DNA of 64,000 bases, taken from the NCBI GenBank assembly GCA_014872815.1, contig WKFK01000011.1:310001-374000 (forward strand), read 5' to 3'. This document shows, one piece after another, positions 52,877-62,269 of this stretch (positions are counted from its first letter, which is position 1; each line of letters starts with the position of its first letter). The position numbers were made by a program, and so were the translations under genes. The notes below the pieces were generated by a model, which was not told the origin of the DNA, did not search any database, and saw only the letters and a program-made list of their open reading frames with translations. Source of the stretch: Paracoccaceae bacterium. GTDB taxonomy: Bacteria > Pseudomonadota > Alphaproteobacteria > Rhodobacterales > Rhodobacteraceae.

Positions 52877-54487
52877 ATGAGCAAGATTTTTGACGTCCCG
52901 CTCTACGCCTACACGCGCAGTCCGGATCAGGACGAAGGCATGCCCGTCCGACACCCAGTGGTGATCATCGGTGCGGGCCCCGTCGGCCTCGCCACTGCCA
53001 TTGATCTGGCACAGCAAGGCATCAAAACCGTCATTCTGGATGACAATGATCGGGTGTCCTTCGGCTCCCGCGCCATTTGTTTTGCCAAACGTCCGCTGGA
53101 AATCATGGACCGCCTCGGCTGCGGTGAGCGTCTGGTGGAACATGGCGTGCAATGGGACACTGGCAAGGTCTTCTTTGACACCCGCCAAGTCTATGAGTTC
53201 AGCCTGACCGAAGAAGAAGGCCACAAGAACCCCGCCTTCATCAACCTGCAGCAATACACCTTTGAGCAGGTCTTGGTGGAACGCATCCGCGAGATGCAGG
53301 CCGAAGGCGCGCCCATCGAAATCCGCGGCCACAACAAGGTGGAGGCCATTGGCCAACACGACACCCATGTGACCCTCGAGGTGGACACCCCCGAAGGCAG
53401 CTACACCATTGAGGCGCAGTGGTTGGTCGCCTGTGACGGGGCCAACTCCCCCACCCGCCGCATGTTGGGACTGGATTTTGACGGGCAAGTCTTTGAGGAC
53501 AATTTCCTGATCGCCGACGTGGTGATGAAAGCCGACTTCCCGTCCGAACGCTGGTTCTGGTTTGATCCGCCCTTCAACCGGGGCCAATCCGCCTTGCTGC
53601 ACAAACAGCCGGACAACGTCTGGCGCATCGACCTGCAACTGGGCCGTGACATCGACAAGGAGCGCGAGAAGCGGCCGGAAAACGTAATGACCCGCCTCAA
53701 AGAGATGCTGGGCGACGAGGCCGAGTTCGACCTTGAATGGGTCAGCATCTACACCTTCCAATGCTGCCGCATGGAGCGGTTCCGCCATGGCCGCACGCTG
53801 TTTGCCGGTGACTCCGCGCACCAAGTCTCCCCCTTTGGGGCCCGCGGTGCCAACTCCGGGCTGCAAGATGCGGATAACGTCGCGTGGAAACTCAAACTGG
53901 TGCTCGACGGCAAAGCACCTGAAACCCTGATGGACAGCTACCACACCGAACGGGCTTACGGTGCGGATGAAAACATCCTGAACTCCACGCGTTCGACTGA
54001 GTTCATCACTCCCAAATCCGAGATGAGCCGCATCCTCCGTGACGCCGTGCTGGACCTCTCTGCGCATCACGAATTTGCGCAACCACTGGTCAACTCGGGC
54101 CGCCTATCAGTGCCCTGCACCTATGACGGCAGTATGCTCAACTCCGCTGATGCGCTCGCCGCGCCGGACCTCACGCGCCCCGGCAGCCCCTGCCCGGACG
54201 CCCCGCTTGGCGAAGACAACCTGCTGGGCAAACTCGGCAACGCGTTCATCCTGCTCACCATCGACGCAGACGCACCGGACAGTTTTGAAGAGGATGGTGT
54301 CACTGTCAGCCGCCTTGCGCTCTCGGTGCGCGATGACCCGACGCTCACCCTCAAACGGCAATACCTCGGCGATGCCACCGCTGGCGTCTACCTGATCCGC
54401 CCAGATCAACACGTCGCCGCCCGCCGCGAAGCCTTTGACGAACCCCATTTCCGCGCCGCCCTGCGCCGCGCCACAGGCAAGGAGTGA
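52877..54487 (+). CDS. FAD-dependent aromatic monooxygenase (3-hydroxyphenylacetate hydroxylase MhaA-like)
   Basis: This 536-residue flavoprotein has the dinucleotide site VVIIGAGPVGLATAIDLAQQ (about 32-51), GVQWDTGKVFFDT, VACDGANSPTRRMLGLDF and FAGDSAHQVSPFGARGANSG (FAD-ribityl, about 312-331). It is the class A para-hydroxybenzoate-hydroxylase type, like MhpA/MhaA. The following 68-residue DUF2783 protein matches the size of the MhaB coupling protein in Pseudomonas, and the product in that pathway is homogentisate. The ATG follows GGGAGGAGG. Confidence 0.85.
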   Translation: MSKIFDVPLYAYTRSPDQDEGMPVRHPVVIIGAGPVGLATAIDLAQQGIKTVILDDNDRVSFGSRAICFAKRPLEIMDRLGCGERLVEHGVQWDTGKVFFDTRQVYEFSLTEEEGHKNPAFINLQQYTFEQVLVERIREMQAEGAPIEIRGHNKVEAIGQHDTHVTLEVDTPEGSYTIEAQWLVACDGANSPTRRMLGLDFDGQVFEDNFLIADVVMKADFPSERWFWFDPPFNRGQSALLHKQPDNVWRIDLQLGRDIDKEREKRPENVMTRLKEMLGDEAEFDLEWVSIYTFQCCRMERFRHGRTLFAGDSAHQVSPFGARGANSGLQDADNVAWKLKLVLDGKAPETLMDSYHTERAYGADENILNSTRSTEFITPKSEMSRILRDAVLDLSAHHEFAQPLVNSGRLSVPCTYDGSMLNSADALAAPDLTRPGSPCPDAPLGEDNLLGKLGNAFILLTIDADAPDSFEEDGVTVSRLALSVRDDPTLTLKRQYLGDATAGVYLIRPDQHVAARREAFDEPHFRAALRRATGKE

Positions 54488-54491
54488 TCTG

Positions 54492-54698
54492 ATGTCTGAC
54501 AAGCTGATCCTGAGCCCCAACCTGGACAACGCCGATGGCTTCTTTGATGCCCTCGCCCGCGCCCATGACGGCCTTAAAAAATCCAGCAGCGACGCGCTCA
54601 ACGCCCGTCTGATCTTCCTACTCGCCAATCACATTGGCGACAATGAGGTCCTGGACGAAGCGCTCAACGCCGCGCAAGCCAGCGGCCACCAACGATGA
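54492..54698 (+). CDS. DUF2783 small protein, possible coupling protein of the flavin hydroxylase
   Basis: This 68-residue protein (MSDKLILSPNLDNADGFFDA, then LLANHIGDNEVLDEALNAA) is mostly helical. It starts 4 bases after the hydroxylase and may act as its partner, by analogy with MhaB, a small protein needed for MhaA activity (from memory). No other function is visible. Confidence 0.7.
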   Translation: MSDKLILSPNLDNADGFFDALARAHDGLKKSSSDALNARLIFLLANHIGDNEVLDEALNAAQASGHQR

Positions 54699-54708
54699 GC
54701 CGCTCGAA

Positions 54709-55344
54709 ATGAGCACAGTGCTCTACGATTATTGGCGCTCCTCCGCCAGCTACCGCGTGCGCATCGCTTTGCACCTTGCGGACGAGCCTTTCGAGCGCGT
54801 GACCGTAGACCTCCTCGAAGGCGACCACCGCGCGCCAGATCATCTGGCGCGCAACCCGCAGGGTCTGGTCCCGGTGCTCGACATCGACGGCCACCGCTTC
54901 ACGCAGTCTTTGGCCATTCTCGACTATCTCAACGACACCCGCGCGCTTGGCCTGCTACCTGGCGACCCAACTCAGCGCGCAAAGGTCCGGGCCTTGGCGC
55001 ACAGCATCGCCGTGGATATTCATCCAGTCTGTAACCTGTCAGTGGTGCGCCACGCCACCTCCAGTGCCAAGGACAAACCCGCCGCAACCCAAGCCTGGAT
55101 GCAACATTTCATTCACCCGGGTTTACAGGCCTTTGATGCACTTTTGGACGAGTTCACCCAAGCACCATTTTGCTGTGGGGACGCGCCAACGCAGGCCGAC
55201 CTTTGCCTGATGCCGCAGCTCTACAATGCGCACCGCTGGGGCGTAGACCTATCCGACCTCCCCCGCCTTCAAGACATCGAAACAGCCTGCGCCGCGCATC
55301 CAGCTTTTGCGGCTGCGCACCCGGATCAGGTCCGTCCCACCTAG
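54709..55344 (+). CDS. maiA: Maleylacetoacetate isomerase
   Basis: This 211-residue glutathione-S-transferase zeta enzyme isomerises maleylacetoacetate to fumarylacetoacetate. It has the GST-zeta motif SSASYRVRIALHLADEPFE, NPQGLVPVLDIDG and HSIAVDIHPVCNL, ending with the C-terminal helical domain. The ATG at 54709 gives the known N-terminus MSTVLYDYWRSS. It completes the pathway with hmgA and fahA. Confidence 0.95.
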   Translation: MSTVLYDYWRSSASYRVRIALHLADEPFERVTVDLLEGDHRAPDHLARNPQGLVPVLDIDGHRFTQSLAILDYLNDTRALGLLPGDPTQRAKVRALAHSIAVDIHPVCNLSVVRHATSSAKDKPAATQAWMQHFIHPGLQAFDALLDEFTQAPFCCGDAPTQADLCLMPQLYNAHRWGVDLSDLPRLQDIETACAAHPAFAAAHPDQVRPT

Positions 55345-55347
55345 TCT

Positions 55348-55788
55348 TTAGAGGTCAATCTCATTGAGATCATTGAGCAGTTCCAAAAGCTGCTCGTAGC
55401 GCTCCGTGCCAAGATGGTCTCGCAGTTTGCCCGCATAGCTCTTAGCCGCTGGAATATTATCTGCAATCAGCTGACGACCGTCAGACGTGGCCTTAATCAC
55501 CTGCCGACGCCCATCCTGCTCATCGCGCGTGCGCGTGATGTAGCCTTTTTCCTCAAGCTTCTGCAAAATCCGCGTCAGGCTCGGCAACAACAGCACCGCG
55601 CGATCTGCAATGGTGGTCGGATCCATCGGGCCTTCTTCGACCAGAACCCGCACCACACGCCATTGCTGTTCGGTGACCCCCGCATCGGCCAACAATAATC
55701 GCGCCGGTTTCATCACCTTTTCTCTGGCGCGCAAAAGCGCGATAGGAAGCGACTGAGATGTATCGGGAATATTGGTCTTGCCTGTCAT
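55348..55788 (-). CDS. HpaR-type MarR regulator
   Basis: This 146-residue winged-helix regulator matches HpaR/HpcR, which controls homoprotocatechuate degradation: LPIALLRAREKVMKPARLL, GVTEQQWRVVRVLVEEGP, SLTRILQKLEEKGYITR. The ATG at 55788 follows GAAGGTGAG; an upstream GTG start is weaker. It is convergent with maiA and divergent from the Liv-type importer, so it may control either. Confidence 0.85.
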   Translation of the reverse strand: MTGKTNIPDTSQSLPIALLRAREKVMKPARLLLADAGVTEQQWRVVRVLVEEGPMDPTTIADRAVLLLPSLTRILQKLEEKGYITRTRDEQDGRRQVIKATSDGRQLIADNIPAAKSYAGKLRDHLGTERYEQLLELLNDLNEIDL

Positions 55789-55980
55789 CTCACCTTCATG
55801 CACTGGAATATTTCAAAACGCAATTTCTTTGGCGCACCAAACCCTACATTACAGTGCAAAGCGGCGGTCCTTTGCCTCTGAAATGGCCCACAGAATTGGT
55901 CTGGTTTTCCCGGGCCTCCACCTACGTAATTTCCCCGAATTGACCCTTTTTGGCCCCAGCTCCTACCATGATCACAATCG

Positions 55981-55998
55981 CCGCAATCCAATTTGCGG
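55981..55998. promoter_or_regulatory. Dyad upstream of the importer operon
   Basis: CCGCAA and TTGCGG flank TCCAAT, a perfect 6-bp dyad just before the ribosome site of the binding-protein gene. Candidate operator for the HpaR-type protein. Confidence 0.45.
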
Positions 55999-56020
55999 TT
56001 GAGTTCAGGGAGGAAAACTC

Positions 56021-57193
56021 ATGAAGAAATGGCTCATTTCGGGCGCAATTTCTGCTTTGGCGCTGACCACCGCCGCGTCTGCAGATATCAAGATCGCCCA
56101 CGTTTACGGCAAAACCGGCCCGTTTGAGGCCTACGCCAAACAATCCCATGACGGCCTGATGCTGGGTCTGGAATACGCCACCGGCGGCACCATGGAGATC
56201 AACGGCGAGAAAATCGTTGTGATCGAAAAAGACACGCAGCTGAAGCCAGACAATGGCAAAGCGCTGTTGGAAGAAGCCTATGGCGATGACGAAGTTGACC
56301 TCGCCGTTGGGCCGGTTAGCTCTGGCGTGGCGCTCGCCATGCTGCCAGTGGCCGAGGAATATGAAAAGCTGCTGATCGTTGAACCGGCGGTGGCCGACAG
56401 CATCACCGGCGCCAACTGGAACCGCTACATCTTCCGCACCGGTCGCAACAGCTCGCAGGACGCCGTGGCCAACGCCATCGCGCTGGCTGGCGAAGACGTA
56501 CACATCGCCACCCTAGCGCAAGACTACGCCTTTGGCCGCGACGGCATCGCCGCCTTCCGCGAAGCGCTCGAAGGTCAAGGCCAGTCGATTGCCCACGAAG
56601 AATACGTACCCACCGACACCACCGACTTCACCGCCGCAGCAGAGCGTATCTTCACCGCGATGAAAGACCTCGAAGGCGACAAGAAGCTCTTCATCATCTG
56701 GGCAGGTGGCGGCAATCCAATGGGCAAAATCCAAGCCATGGATCCCTCCCGCTTTGGTGTAGAGATCGCCACAGGCGGCAACATTCTGGCGGCGATGAAA
56801 GCCTATAAGGATTTCCCCGGCCTCGAAGGCGCCACCTACTACTACTATGAAATCCCAAAGAACGATGTGAACGACTGGCTGGTGAAAACCCACCAGGAGC
56901 GTTTTGGCACCCCACCTGATTTCTTCACCGCAGGCGGCATGTCCGCAGGTATCGCTGTGGTGGAAGCCATCAAAAAGGCCGGCAGCACCGACACCGAAGA
57001 GCTGATCACCGCGATGGAAGGCATGGAATGGGAGACCCCCAAAGGCACCATGAAATTCCGCGCCGAAGATCACCAGGCGATGCAGACCATGTACCACTTC
57101 AAAATCAAAGTGGACGACAACGTCGAATGGGCCATCCCTGAACTAGTGCGTGAGCTCAAGATCGAAGACTTGCCAATCCCCGTTCGCAACTAA
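56021..57193 (+). CDS. Branched-chain/aromatic-type ABC transporter substrate-binding protein
   Basis: This 390-residue periplasmic receptor has a signal peptide (MKKWLISGAISALALTTAASA) and the LivK fold: IKIAHVYGKTGPFEAYAKQS, GPVSSGVALAMLPVAEE, FRTGRNSSQDAVANAIALAG and FFTAGGMSAGIAVVEAIKKA. It leads the five-gene importer. Position next to aromatic-degradation genes suggests an aromatic acid or amino acid ligand (inference). A GGGAGG site precedes the ATG. Confidence 0.9.
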   Translation: MKKWLISGAISALALTTAASADIKIAHVYGKTGPFEAYAKQSHDGLMLGLEYATGGTMEINGEKIVVIEKDTQLKPDNGKALLEEAYGDDEVDLAVGPVSSGVALAMLPVAEEYEKLLIVEPAVADSITGANWNRYIFRTGRNSSQDAVANAIALAGEDVHIATLAQDYAFGRDGIAAFREALEGQGQSIAHEEYVPTDTTDFTAAAERIFTAMKDLEGDKKLFIIWAGGGNPMGKIQAMDPSRFGVEIATGGNILAAMKAYKDFPGLEGATYYYYEIPKNDVNDWLVKTHQERFGTPPDFFTAGGMSAGIAVVEAIKKAGSTDTEELITAMEGMEWETPKGTMKFRAEDHQAMQTMYHFKIKVDDNVEWAIPELVRELKIEDLPIPVRN

Positions 57194-57210
57194 GCGCGAA
57201 CATCCCCATG

Positions 57211-57240
57211 GCTGGTTCCGGATCCCGCGCCGGGACCAGC
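57211..57240 (+). other. Hairpin after the binding-protein gene
   Basis: GCTGGTTCCGG and CCGGGACCAGC pair over 11 bp (one G-U), with an 8-base loop. Such stems behind ABC binding-protein genes protect the 5' mRNA and raise its expression over the downstream genes. Confidence 0.6.
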
Positions 57241-57274
57241 ATTTCCCCAGACCACACTCACTGGGTTTCAAACC

Positions 57275-58051
57275 ATGTCCCACCCCATTCTGGAAACCAC
57301 CGACCTGACCGTGCGCTTTGGCGGCCATGTCGCAGTGGACCACATCTCCTGCAGCTTTAAAGCAGGCGAGCTGACCGCGATTGTCGGCCCCAACGGCGCA
57401 GGCAAAACCACTTATTTCAATCTGATCTCCGGTCAGATTCCCGTCTCTGAAGGCCGTGTAAAACTTGACGGCACCGACATCACCCGGATGTCCGTGGCCC
57501 AGCGCACGCACCGCGGCATCGGCCGCGCCTTCCAACTCACCAACCTGTTTCCCAACCTCTCAGTGTTAGAAAACGTGCGTCTTGTGGTGCAGTCAAAGGC
57601 TGGGCGCGGCTTCAACATCCTATCCATGGCGGACAGCCACGCCGAACTGACTGGCCCCGCCTATGACATTCTCGAACGCATCCGTATGACCGATCAGGCG
57701 GACCAAGTGGTCTCCGAACTGTCGCACGGCGACCAGCGCAAACTGGAGGTCGCCCTGCTGATCGCGCTCGACCCGCTGGTCTATATGTTTGACGAACCCA
57801 CCGCCGGCATGAGCGTGGACGAAGCCCCCGTGGTACTGGATCTCATTGCCGAGCTCAAAACCCGCAAAGACCGCGCCATCCTGTTGGTCGAGCACAAGAT
57901 GGACGTGATCCGCACATTGGCCGACCGCATCATCGTACTGCACAACGGCGCGCTGGCGGCCGATGGCGACCCCGCCGAAGTCATGGCCTCGGACGTGGTG
58001 CAAGAAGCCTACATGGGCCGCGATCTTGAGGAGGCTTTGGCCAATGTCTGA
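57275..58051 (+). CDS. ABC transporter ATP-binding protein, LivG-type
   Basis: This 258-residue ATPase has Walker A GPNGAGKTTYF (about 38-48), the LivG insert GRAFQLTNLFPNLSVLENV, signature LSHGDQRKLEVA (altered LSGGQ) and DEPTAGMSVDE. It powers the importer with LivF. Its end overlaps the livF-type start by 8 bases. Confidence 0.93.
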   Translation: MSHPILETTDLTVRFGGHVAVDHISCSFKAGELTAIVGPNGAGKTTYFNLISGQIPVSEGRVKLDGTDITRMSVAQRTHRGIGRAFQLTNLFPNLSVLENVRLVVQSKAGRGFNILSMADSHAELTGPAYDILERIRMTDQADQVVSELSHGDQRKLEVALLIALDPLVYMFDEPTAGMSVDEAPVVLDLIAELKTRKDRAILLVEHKMDVIRTLADRIIVLHNGALAADGDPAEVMASDVVQEAYMGRDLEEALANV

Positions 58052-58766
58052 TCCCATCCTGAAGCTCGACAATGTCTTCACCAACATCGCGCAGTATCAC
58101 ATTCTGCAGGGTGTCGACCTCACGGTACCACGTGGTGAAGTCACCATGCTTCTCGGCCGCAACGGCGTGGGCAAAACCACCACCTTGCGCACCATCATCG
58201 GCCACTGGCGCGCCCTTCAGGGCAGCGTCCTATTTGACGGTCAGGACATCACCAAGCTACCCACACCCGCCATTGCCCGCGCTGGCATCGGTTTTGTGCC
58301 TGAAGACATGGGTATCTTTGCCGACCTGACCGTGGAAGAGAACATGATCCTCGCCGCTGTCTCCGGCGCAATTGACGAAGCCCGCTTGCAATGGCTCTTC
58401 ACCGTCTTCCCCGCGTTGGAAACTTTTTGGAAAAAAGACGCCGGCACGCTCTCAGGTGGGCAAAAGCAGATGTTGTCCATCGCCCGCGCCATGATCGAAG
58501 AGCGCGCGCTCTATCTGATCGACGAGCCCACCAAAGGCCTCGCCCCCGCGATCATCACCACCATGGCCCGCGCCATCAAAGAGCTCAAAGACCAAGGCGC
58601 ATCCATCCTACTGGTGGAGCAAAACTTCGCTGTAGCCAAAGCGCTTGGCGACACCGCCAACGTCATGGATGACGGTCGCATGGTCTGGTCCGGCCAAATG
58701 TCCGAACTGGCAACCAACGCCGAACTGCAAGAGCGCCTGATGGGCCTCAGCATGGAGGCGCACTGA
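58044..58766 (+). CDS. ABC transporter ATP-binding protein, LivF-type
   Basis: This 240-residue ATPase has Walker A GRNGVGKTTTLRTI (about 34-47), GIGFVPEDMGIFADLTVEEN, signature LSGGQKQMLSIARAM and DEPTKGLAPAI. It pairs with the LivG-type ATPase. The ATG at 58044 lies within the end of that gene. Confidence 0.93.
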   Translation: MSDPILKLDNVFTNIAQYHILQGVDLTVPRGEVTMLLGRNGVGKTTTLRTIIGHWRALQGSVLFDGQDITKLPTPAIARAGIGFVPEDMGIFADLTVEENMILAAVSGAIDEARLQWLFTVFPALETFWKKDAGTLSGGQKQMLSIARAMIEERALYLIDEPTKGLAPAIITTMARAIKELKDQGASILLVEQNFAVAKALGDTANVMDDGRMVWSGQMSELATNAELQERLMGLSMEAH

Positions 58767-58800
58767 TGTCCCCGAACACACCTAATCTGGAGGTCCGCCC

Positions 58801-59832
58801 ATGAGCGCCGCCCCCGAACACGCGCCCACCATGGCCAAGATGTCGCTGACTGAGCGGCTGGCGCCCCATGCACCCATCCTTCTGGTGATTGCGCTGATCC
58901 TCGCCGGCCTTGTCGCCATCCCTGCCACCTCAAGTTGGCTCACCCTAACCGTCTCGGGCCTCGCCATGGGCATGATGATCTTCATCATGGCCTCAGGCCT
59001 GACCCTGGTCTTTGGCCTGATGGACGTGATCAACTTCGGCCACGGCGCTTTTGTCTCCGTCGGCGCCTTTGTTGGCGTGTCCTTTCTGCTCCTGCTGGAG
59101 CGCATGACTGGTGCGCCGAACCTGCTGTGGAACCTGACCGCGCTCATGGTCGCGATTGTTGGCGCTATGGGTGCCACTGGCGTCATGGGCTGGGCCTTTG
59201 AGCGGGTCATCGTGAAGCCGGTTTATGGCCATCACCTCAAACAGATCCTCGTCACCATGGGCGGCCTGATCGTGGTTGAACAGCTCATCATCGTGCTCTG
59301 GGGACCGGAAGAGATCTACATCACCCGCCCCGAAGCCCTCAAAGGCGCGATCACCTTTGCCGGGGCCGCGCTGGAAAAATACCGCCTTGTCGCCGTGGGC
59401 ATTGGCCTCGTGGTCTTCCTCGCCATGCGTTACACCCTGCGCCGCACAAAAATCGGTCTGATCGTGCGCGCCGGTGTGGAAAACGGCGAGATGGTGCAGG
59501 CGTTGGGTTATAACCTGCGAATGGTGTTCATCGGCGTCTTTGTCGCGGGCTCCGCCCTCGCGGGACTCGGCGGCGTGCTCTGGGGCCTCTACCAAGAAGT
59601 CATCACCGCTCACATGGGCAACCAAACCATGATCCTTGTGTTCATCGTGGTGATCATCGGCGGGCTTGGATCGGTCGAAGGCTGCTTCATCGGCGCGCTT
59701 TTGGTGGGCCTGATGCAGAACTACGTGGCCTTCCTCGAACCCAAAGCCGCGCTGATTTCCAACATCGCCCTGATGGTGGCGATCCTGATGTGGCGCCCGA
59801 TGGGCATGATCCCCGTGGTAAAGGCGAAATAG
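58801..59832 (+). CDS. ABC transporter permease, LivH-type
   Basis: This 343-residue inner-membrane protein has about eight helices and the LivH motifs ASGLTLVFGLMDVINFGHGAF (about 62-80), LGYNLRMVFIGVFVAGSAL and GGLGSVEGCFIGALLVG. A charged 30-residue N-terminus precedes the first helix. It forms the channel with the LivM-type protein. GGAGG precedes the ATG. Confidence 0.92.
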   Translation: MSAAPEHAPTMAKMSLTERLAPHAPILLVIALILAGLVAIPATSSWLTLTVSGLAMGMMIFIMASGLTLVFGLMDVINFGHGAFVSVGAFVGVSFLLLLERMTGAPNLLWNLTALMVAIVGAMGATGVMGWAFERVIVKPVYGHHLKQILVTMGGLIVVEQLIIVLWGPEEIYITRPEALKGAITFAGAALEKYRLVAVGIGLVVFLAMRYTLRRTKIGLIVRAGVENGEMVQALGYNLRMVFIGVFVAGSALAGLGGVLWGLYQEVITAHMGNQTMILVFIVVIIGGLGSVEGCFIGALLVGLMQNYVAFLEPKAALISNIALMVAILMWRPMGMIPVVKAK

Positions 59833-59834
59833 AT

Positions 59835-60890
59835 ATGCTGAAGACCCTTGTTTCCGGCGACACCCCACGCTCGCCCATCCTTCTCGCAATCCTGATTGTG
59901 ATCCTGATCTGCCTTGCCTTCGCGCCCTTCTTGTTTCCCGGTGTGCGCTCTGTGGACACCGCCGCCCGCATCTGCATCTTCATTGTGCTGGTGGCGTCTT
60001 ATGACCTGCTGCTGGGATACGGCGGCATCGTCAGCTTTGCCCACACCATGTTCTTCGGCCTTGGCGCCTATGGCGTGGCACTGGCCAGTACACACATGGG
60101 CCGCGGTTTTGACGCCCTGCTGGTTGGCTCTGTGGCGGGCGCAGGTTTGGCAGCGCTCCTTGCGCTGGTCATCGGTCTGTTTTCCTTACGCGTCCGCGCC
60201 ATTTTCTTCGCCATGATCACGCTTGCGGTAGCCTCCGCCGTGGCCGTGTTGGTCAGCCAACTCTCCACCCTAACGGGCGGCGAAGATGGCCTGTCCTTCA
60301 AAATCCCTCGAGCGCTCGGCCCAGCCTTCAAGTTCATGGACGGCGAGATCTTTGGAGTGAAGGCCAACGGCAAACTGCTGAAGTACTACCTCGTCTTCAT
60401 CTCTTGCTTCGTGCTCTTCCTGTTGATGCTGCGTGTGGTGAATTCCCCCTTTGGCCGCGTCCTGCAAGCCATCCGCGAGAATGACTTCCGGGCTGAGGCC
60501 ATTGGCTACCGCGTTGTGCACTACCGTGTCGCCGCCACCTGCCTGTCCGCCGCCATTGCCGCCCTTGCCGGTGCGCTCTACGCGGTCTGGCTGCGCTACG
60601 TCGGCCCGGACACCACCCTTTCCATGGAGATCATGATCGACATCCTCTTGATGGTGGTGATCGGCGGCATGGGCACCATGTACGGAGCCGTCATCGGGGC
60701 AACCCTGTTTGTTCTGGCGCAGAACTACCTGCAAAACGTGCTCAGCCTCGCGGGCGAAAGCGTCTCCACCCTGCCCCTGCTGCCCGACCTGCTGAACGCA
60801 GACCGCTGGCTGCTGTGGCTTGGCGTGCTATTTATCCTGTCGGTCTACTTCTTCCCCACCGGCATCGTAGGACGCCTGCGCGGGAAGTAA
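59835..60890 (+). CDS. ABC transporter permease, LivM-type
   Basis: This 351-residue inner-membrane protein has about ten helices with YDLLLGYGGIVSFAHTMFFG (about 57-76), LRVRAIFFAMITLAVASAVA, NSPFGRVLQAIRENDFRAEA and GGMGTMYGAVIGATLF. It is the second channel subunit and last gene of the importer operon, 2 bases after the LivH-type gene and convergent with the DUF3095 gene. Confidence 0.92.
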   Translation: MLKTLVSGDTPRSPILLAILIVILICLAFAPFLFPGVRSVDTAARICIFIVLVASYDLLLGYGGIVSFAHTMFFGLGAYGVALASTHMGRGFDALLVGSVAGAGLAALLALVIGLFSLRVRAIFFAMITLAVASAVAVLVSQLSTLTGGEDGLSFKIPRALGPAFKFMDGEIFGVKANGKLLKYYLVFISCFVLFLLMLRVVNSPFGRVLQAIRENDFRAEAIGYRVVHYRVAATCLSAAIAALAGALYAVWLRYVGPDTTLSMEIMIDILLMVVIGGMGTMYGAVIGATLFVLAQNYLQNVLSLAGESVSTLPLLPDLLNADRWLLWLGVLFILSVYFFPTGIVGRLRGK

Positions 60891-60894
60891 CATT

Positions 60895-62085
60895 TCAGGC
60901 GGCCTGCGCGCGCAAGTTGCGGGCCGCCAACGCATACCCACCAGACGCCCCATCCACAAAATGCATATGCGACCGTTCCACCGGCGAGGGCACGATGCAG
61001 GTCATCATCGCGGCATCCTGCACATGCAGCCCATAGCGGATCACGCCATCTGTGTGGGCTTTTTGCAGGACCGCCTCAATCTGCACCTGCGTATCCGCAC
61101 CACAATCCAACGTCATCTTTAACCCGTCATCGAACTTCTGGTAGTCCGTGTTGCGCGCCACATCGACCTTGTAATCCACCGGATCAAACCGCCCCAGCCG
61201 TATTTCCGACCGCAACAACATCCAGGCAAACGCGCTGCCCAAAAGCAGTTTTGCTTTGCGCCACCACATGGCTCCCTTGGGGGCAATCCGCGCCTCCAAA
61301 TCCAAACCAGGCGGTGGAAATTGCGCTTTGGGCCCCAATGAAGGCACCGGGTGTCCTTGGCGTTTGGCCTTATCTGCCACCGCAATCACGTCTTGCGCCA
61401 CTCGGGCAAAATCAGCGTCACTCGCGCCCGCCTTCGGCACCATTACCAGCGATAAAATCGCTCCATGTGACGCATCGATATTAGCCCAGCGACAACTCAA
61501 TCCAGTCAAATCCGGCGCGGCGGTCTCTGTGCTAACGGGTAAAGAAACTTCACCCGCCTTCATGCGCGCCTCCAGCCAGGCCATCCCACCACCAGAGAAA
61601 CTGGCATAGTCGACGCCATCCGACGGCGCGTACCGCGCCACGCGTACGTCGTGTCCCGCCGCGCGCACGTCCGCCACGGTTGCTGTCGCCACCCGCAGCT
61701 GCAAACCGTATTCCTCCCGCGCCCAGTGCCGCACCGCATCCAGCGCGACCTCGGCTTGCGCGCGCTGTTCTGGCCACACCGCAAACTGCGCCCCATCTCC
61801 GCCAAACACATAGGGCAACGCCTGCATACCAGCCGCATTGAGCTGCGCCGAAATCACCGCCGCCCCCACAAGGTTCACGGCTTTGTAACGCCCTTTCGAA
61901 ATCTCCTCAGTAGAGCCAACAATGTCGGCCACCCCCACAATCCAATCATCCGGCAAGCGCACATACCGCATCGGCTCCGCTAAGCGATCAAACTCAGTGA
62001 TGCGCGCAATGCGTTCATAAAATGCAGGGCCAGACAGCAAGTCGGCATCGGTTGGAATGTCGTGAGGCAAATAATGAAGACTCAT
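60895..62085 (-). CDS. DUF3095 protein with nucleotidyl-cyclase-like N-terminus
   Basis: This 396-residue protein of the DUF3095 family has segments reminiscent of class III nucleotidyl cyclases: VADIVGSTEEISKGRYKAVN (about 52-71) and FGGDGAQFAVWPE (about 94-106), each with the metal-ligand Asp at the expected place. The C-terminal 150 residues (about 245-396) form a separate beta-rich domain ending LAARNLRAQAA. It has no membrane helix. Cyclase activity is inferred from pattern only. It is convergent with the importer. Confidence 0.65.
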   Translation of the reverse strand: MSLHYLPHDIPTDADLLSGPAFYERIARITEFDRLAEPMRYVRLPDDWIVGVADIVGSTEEISKGRYKAVNLVGAAVISAQLNAAGMQALPYVFGGDGAQFAVWPEQRAQAEVALDAVRHWAREEYGLQLRVATATVADVRAAGHDVRVARYAPSDGVDYASFSGGGMAWLEARMKAGEVSLPVSTETAAPDLTGLSCRWANIDASHGAILSLVMVPKAGASDADFARVAQDVIAVADKAKRQGHPVPSLGPKAQFPPPGLDLEARIAPKGAMWWRKAKLLLGSAFAWMLLRSEIRLGRFDPVDYKVDVARNTDYQKFDDGLKMTLDCGADTQVQIEAVLQKAHTDGVIRYGLHVQDAAMMTCIVPSPVERSHMHFVDGASGGYALAARNLRAQAA

Positions 62086-62269
62086 ATCGAAATGGACCCA
62101 AATCGGTGGCGGATTGCCTGATATACGTGCACCATTCCCGAAAGATCAGGATATTTCAGCCATCTCACAGAGTTGTGGGCGTTAGTGTTCAATGCCTCCC
62201 ACAAATCACCTCTTGTCATCATCGCCCACATACTGTCCTGTCGCGTTTGGAAATGGGGAGTTAGTTAAC

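Noticed and set aside
52835..54082. 415-residue minus-strand frame opposite the flavin hydroxylase
   Set aside because: Antisense shadow of a well-recognised flavoprotein.
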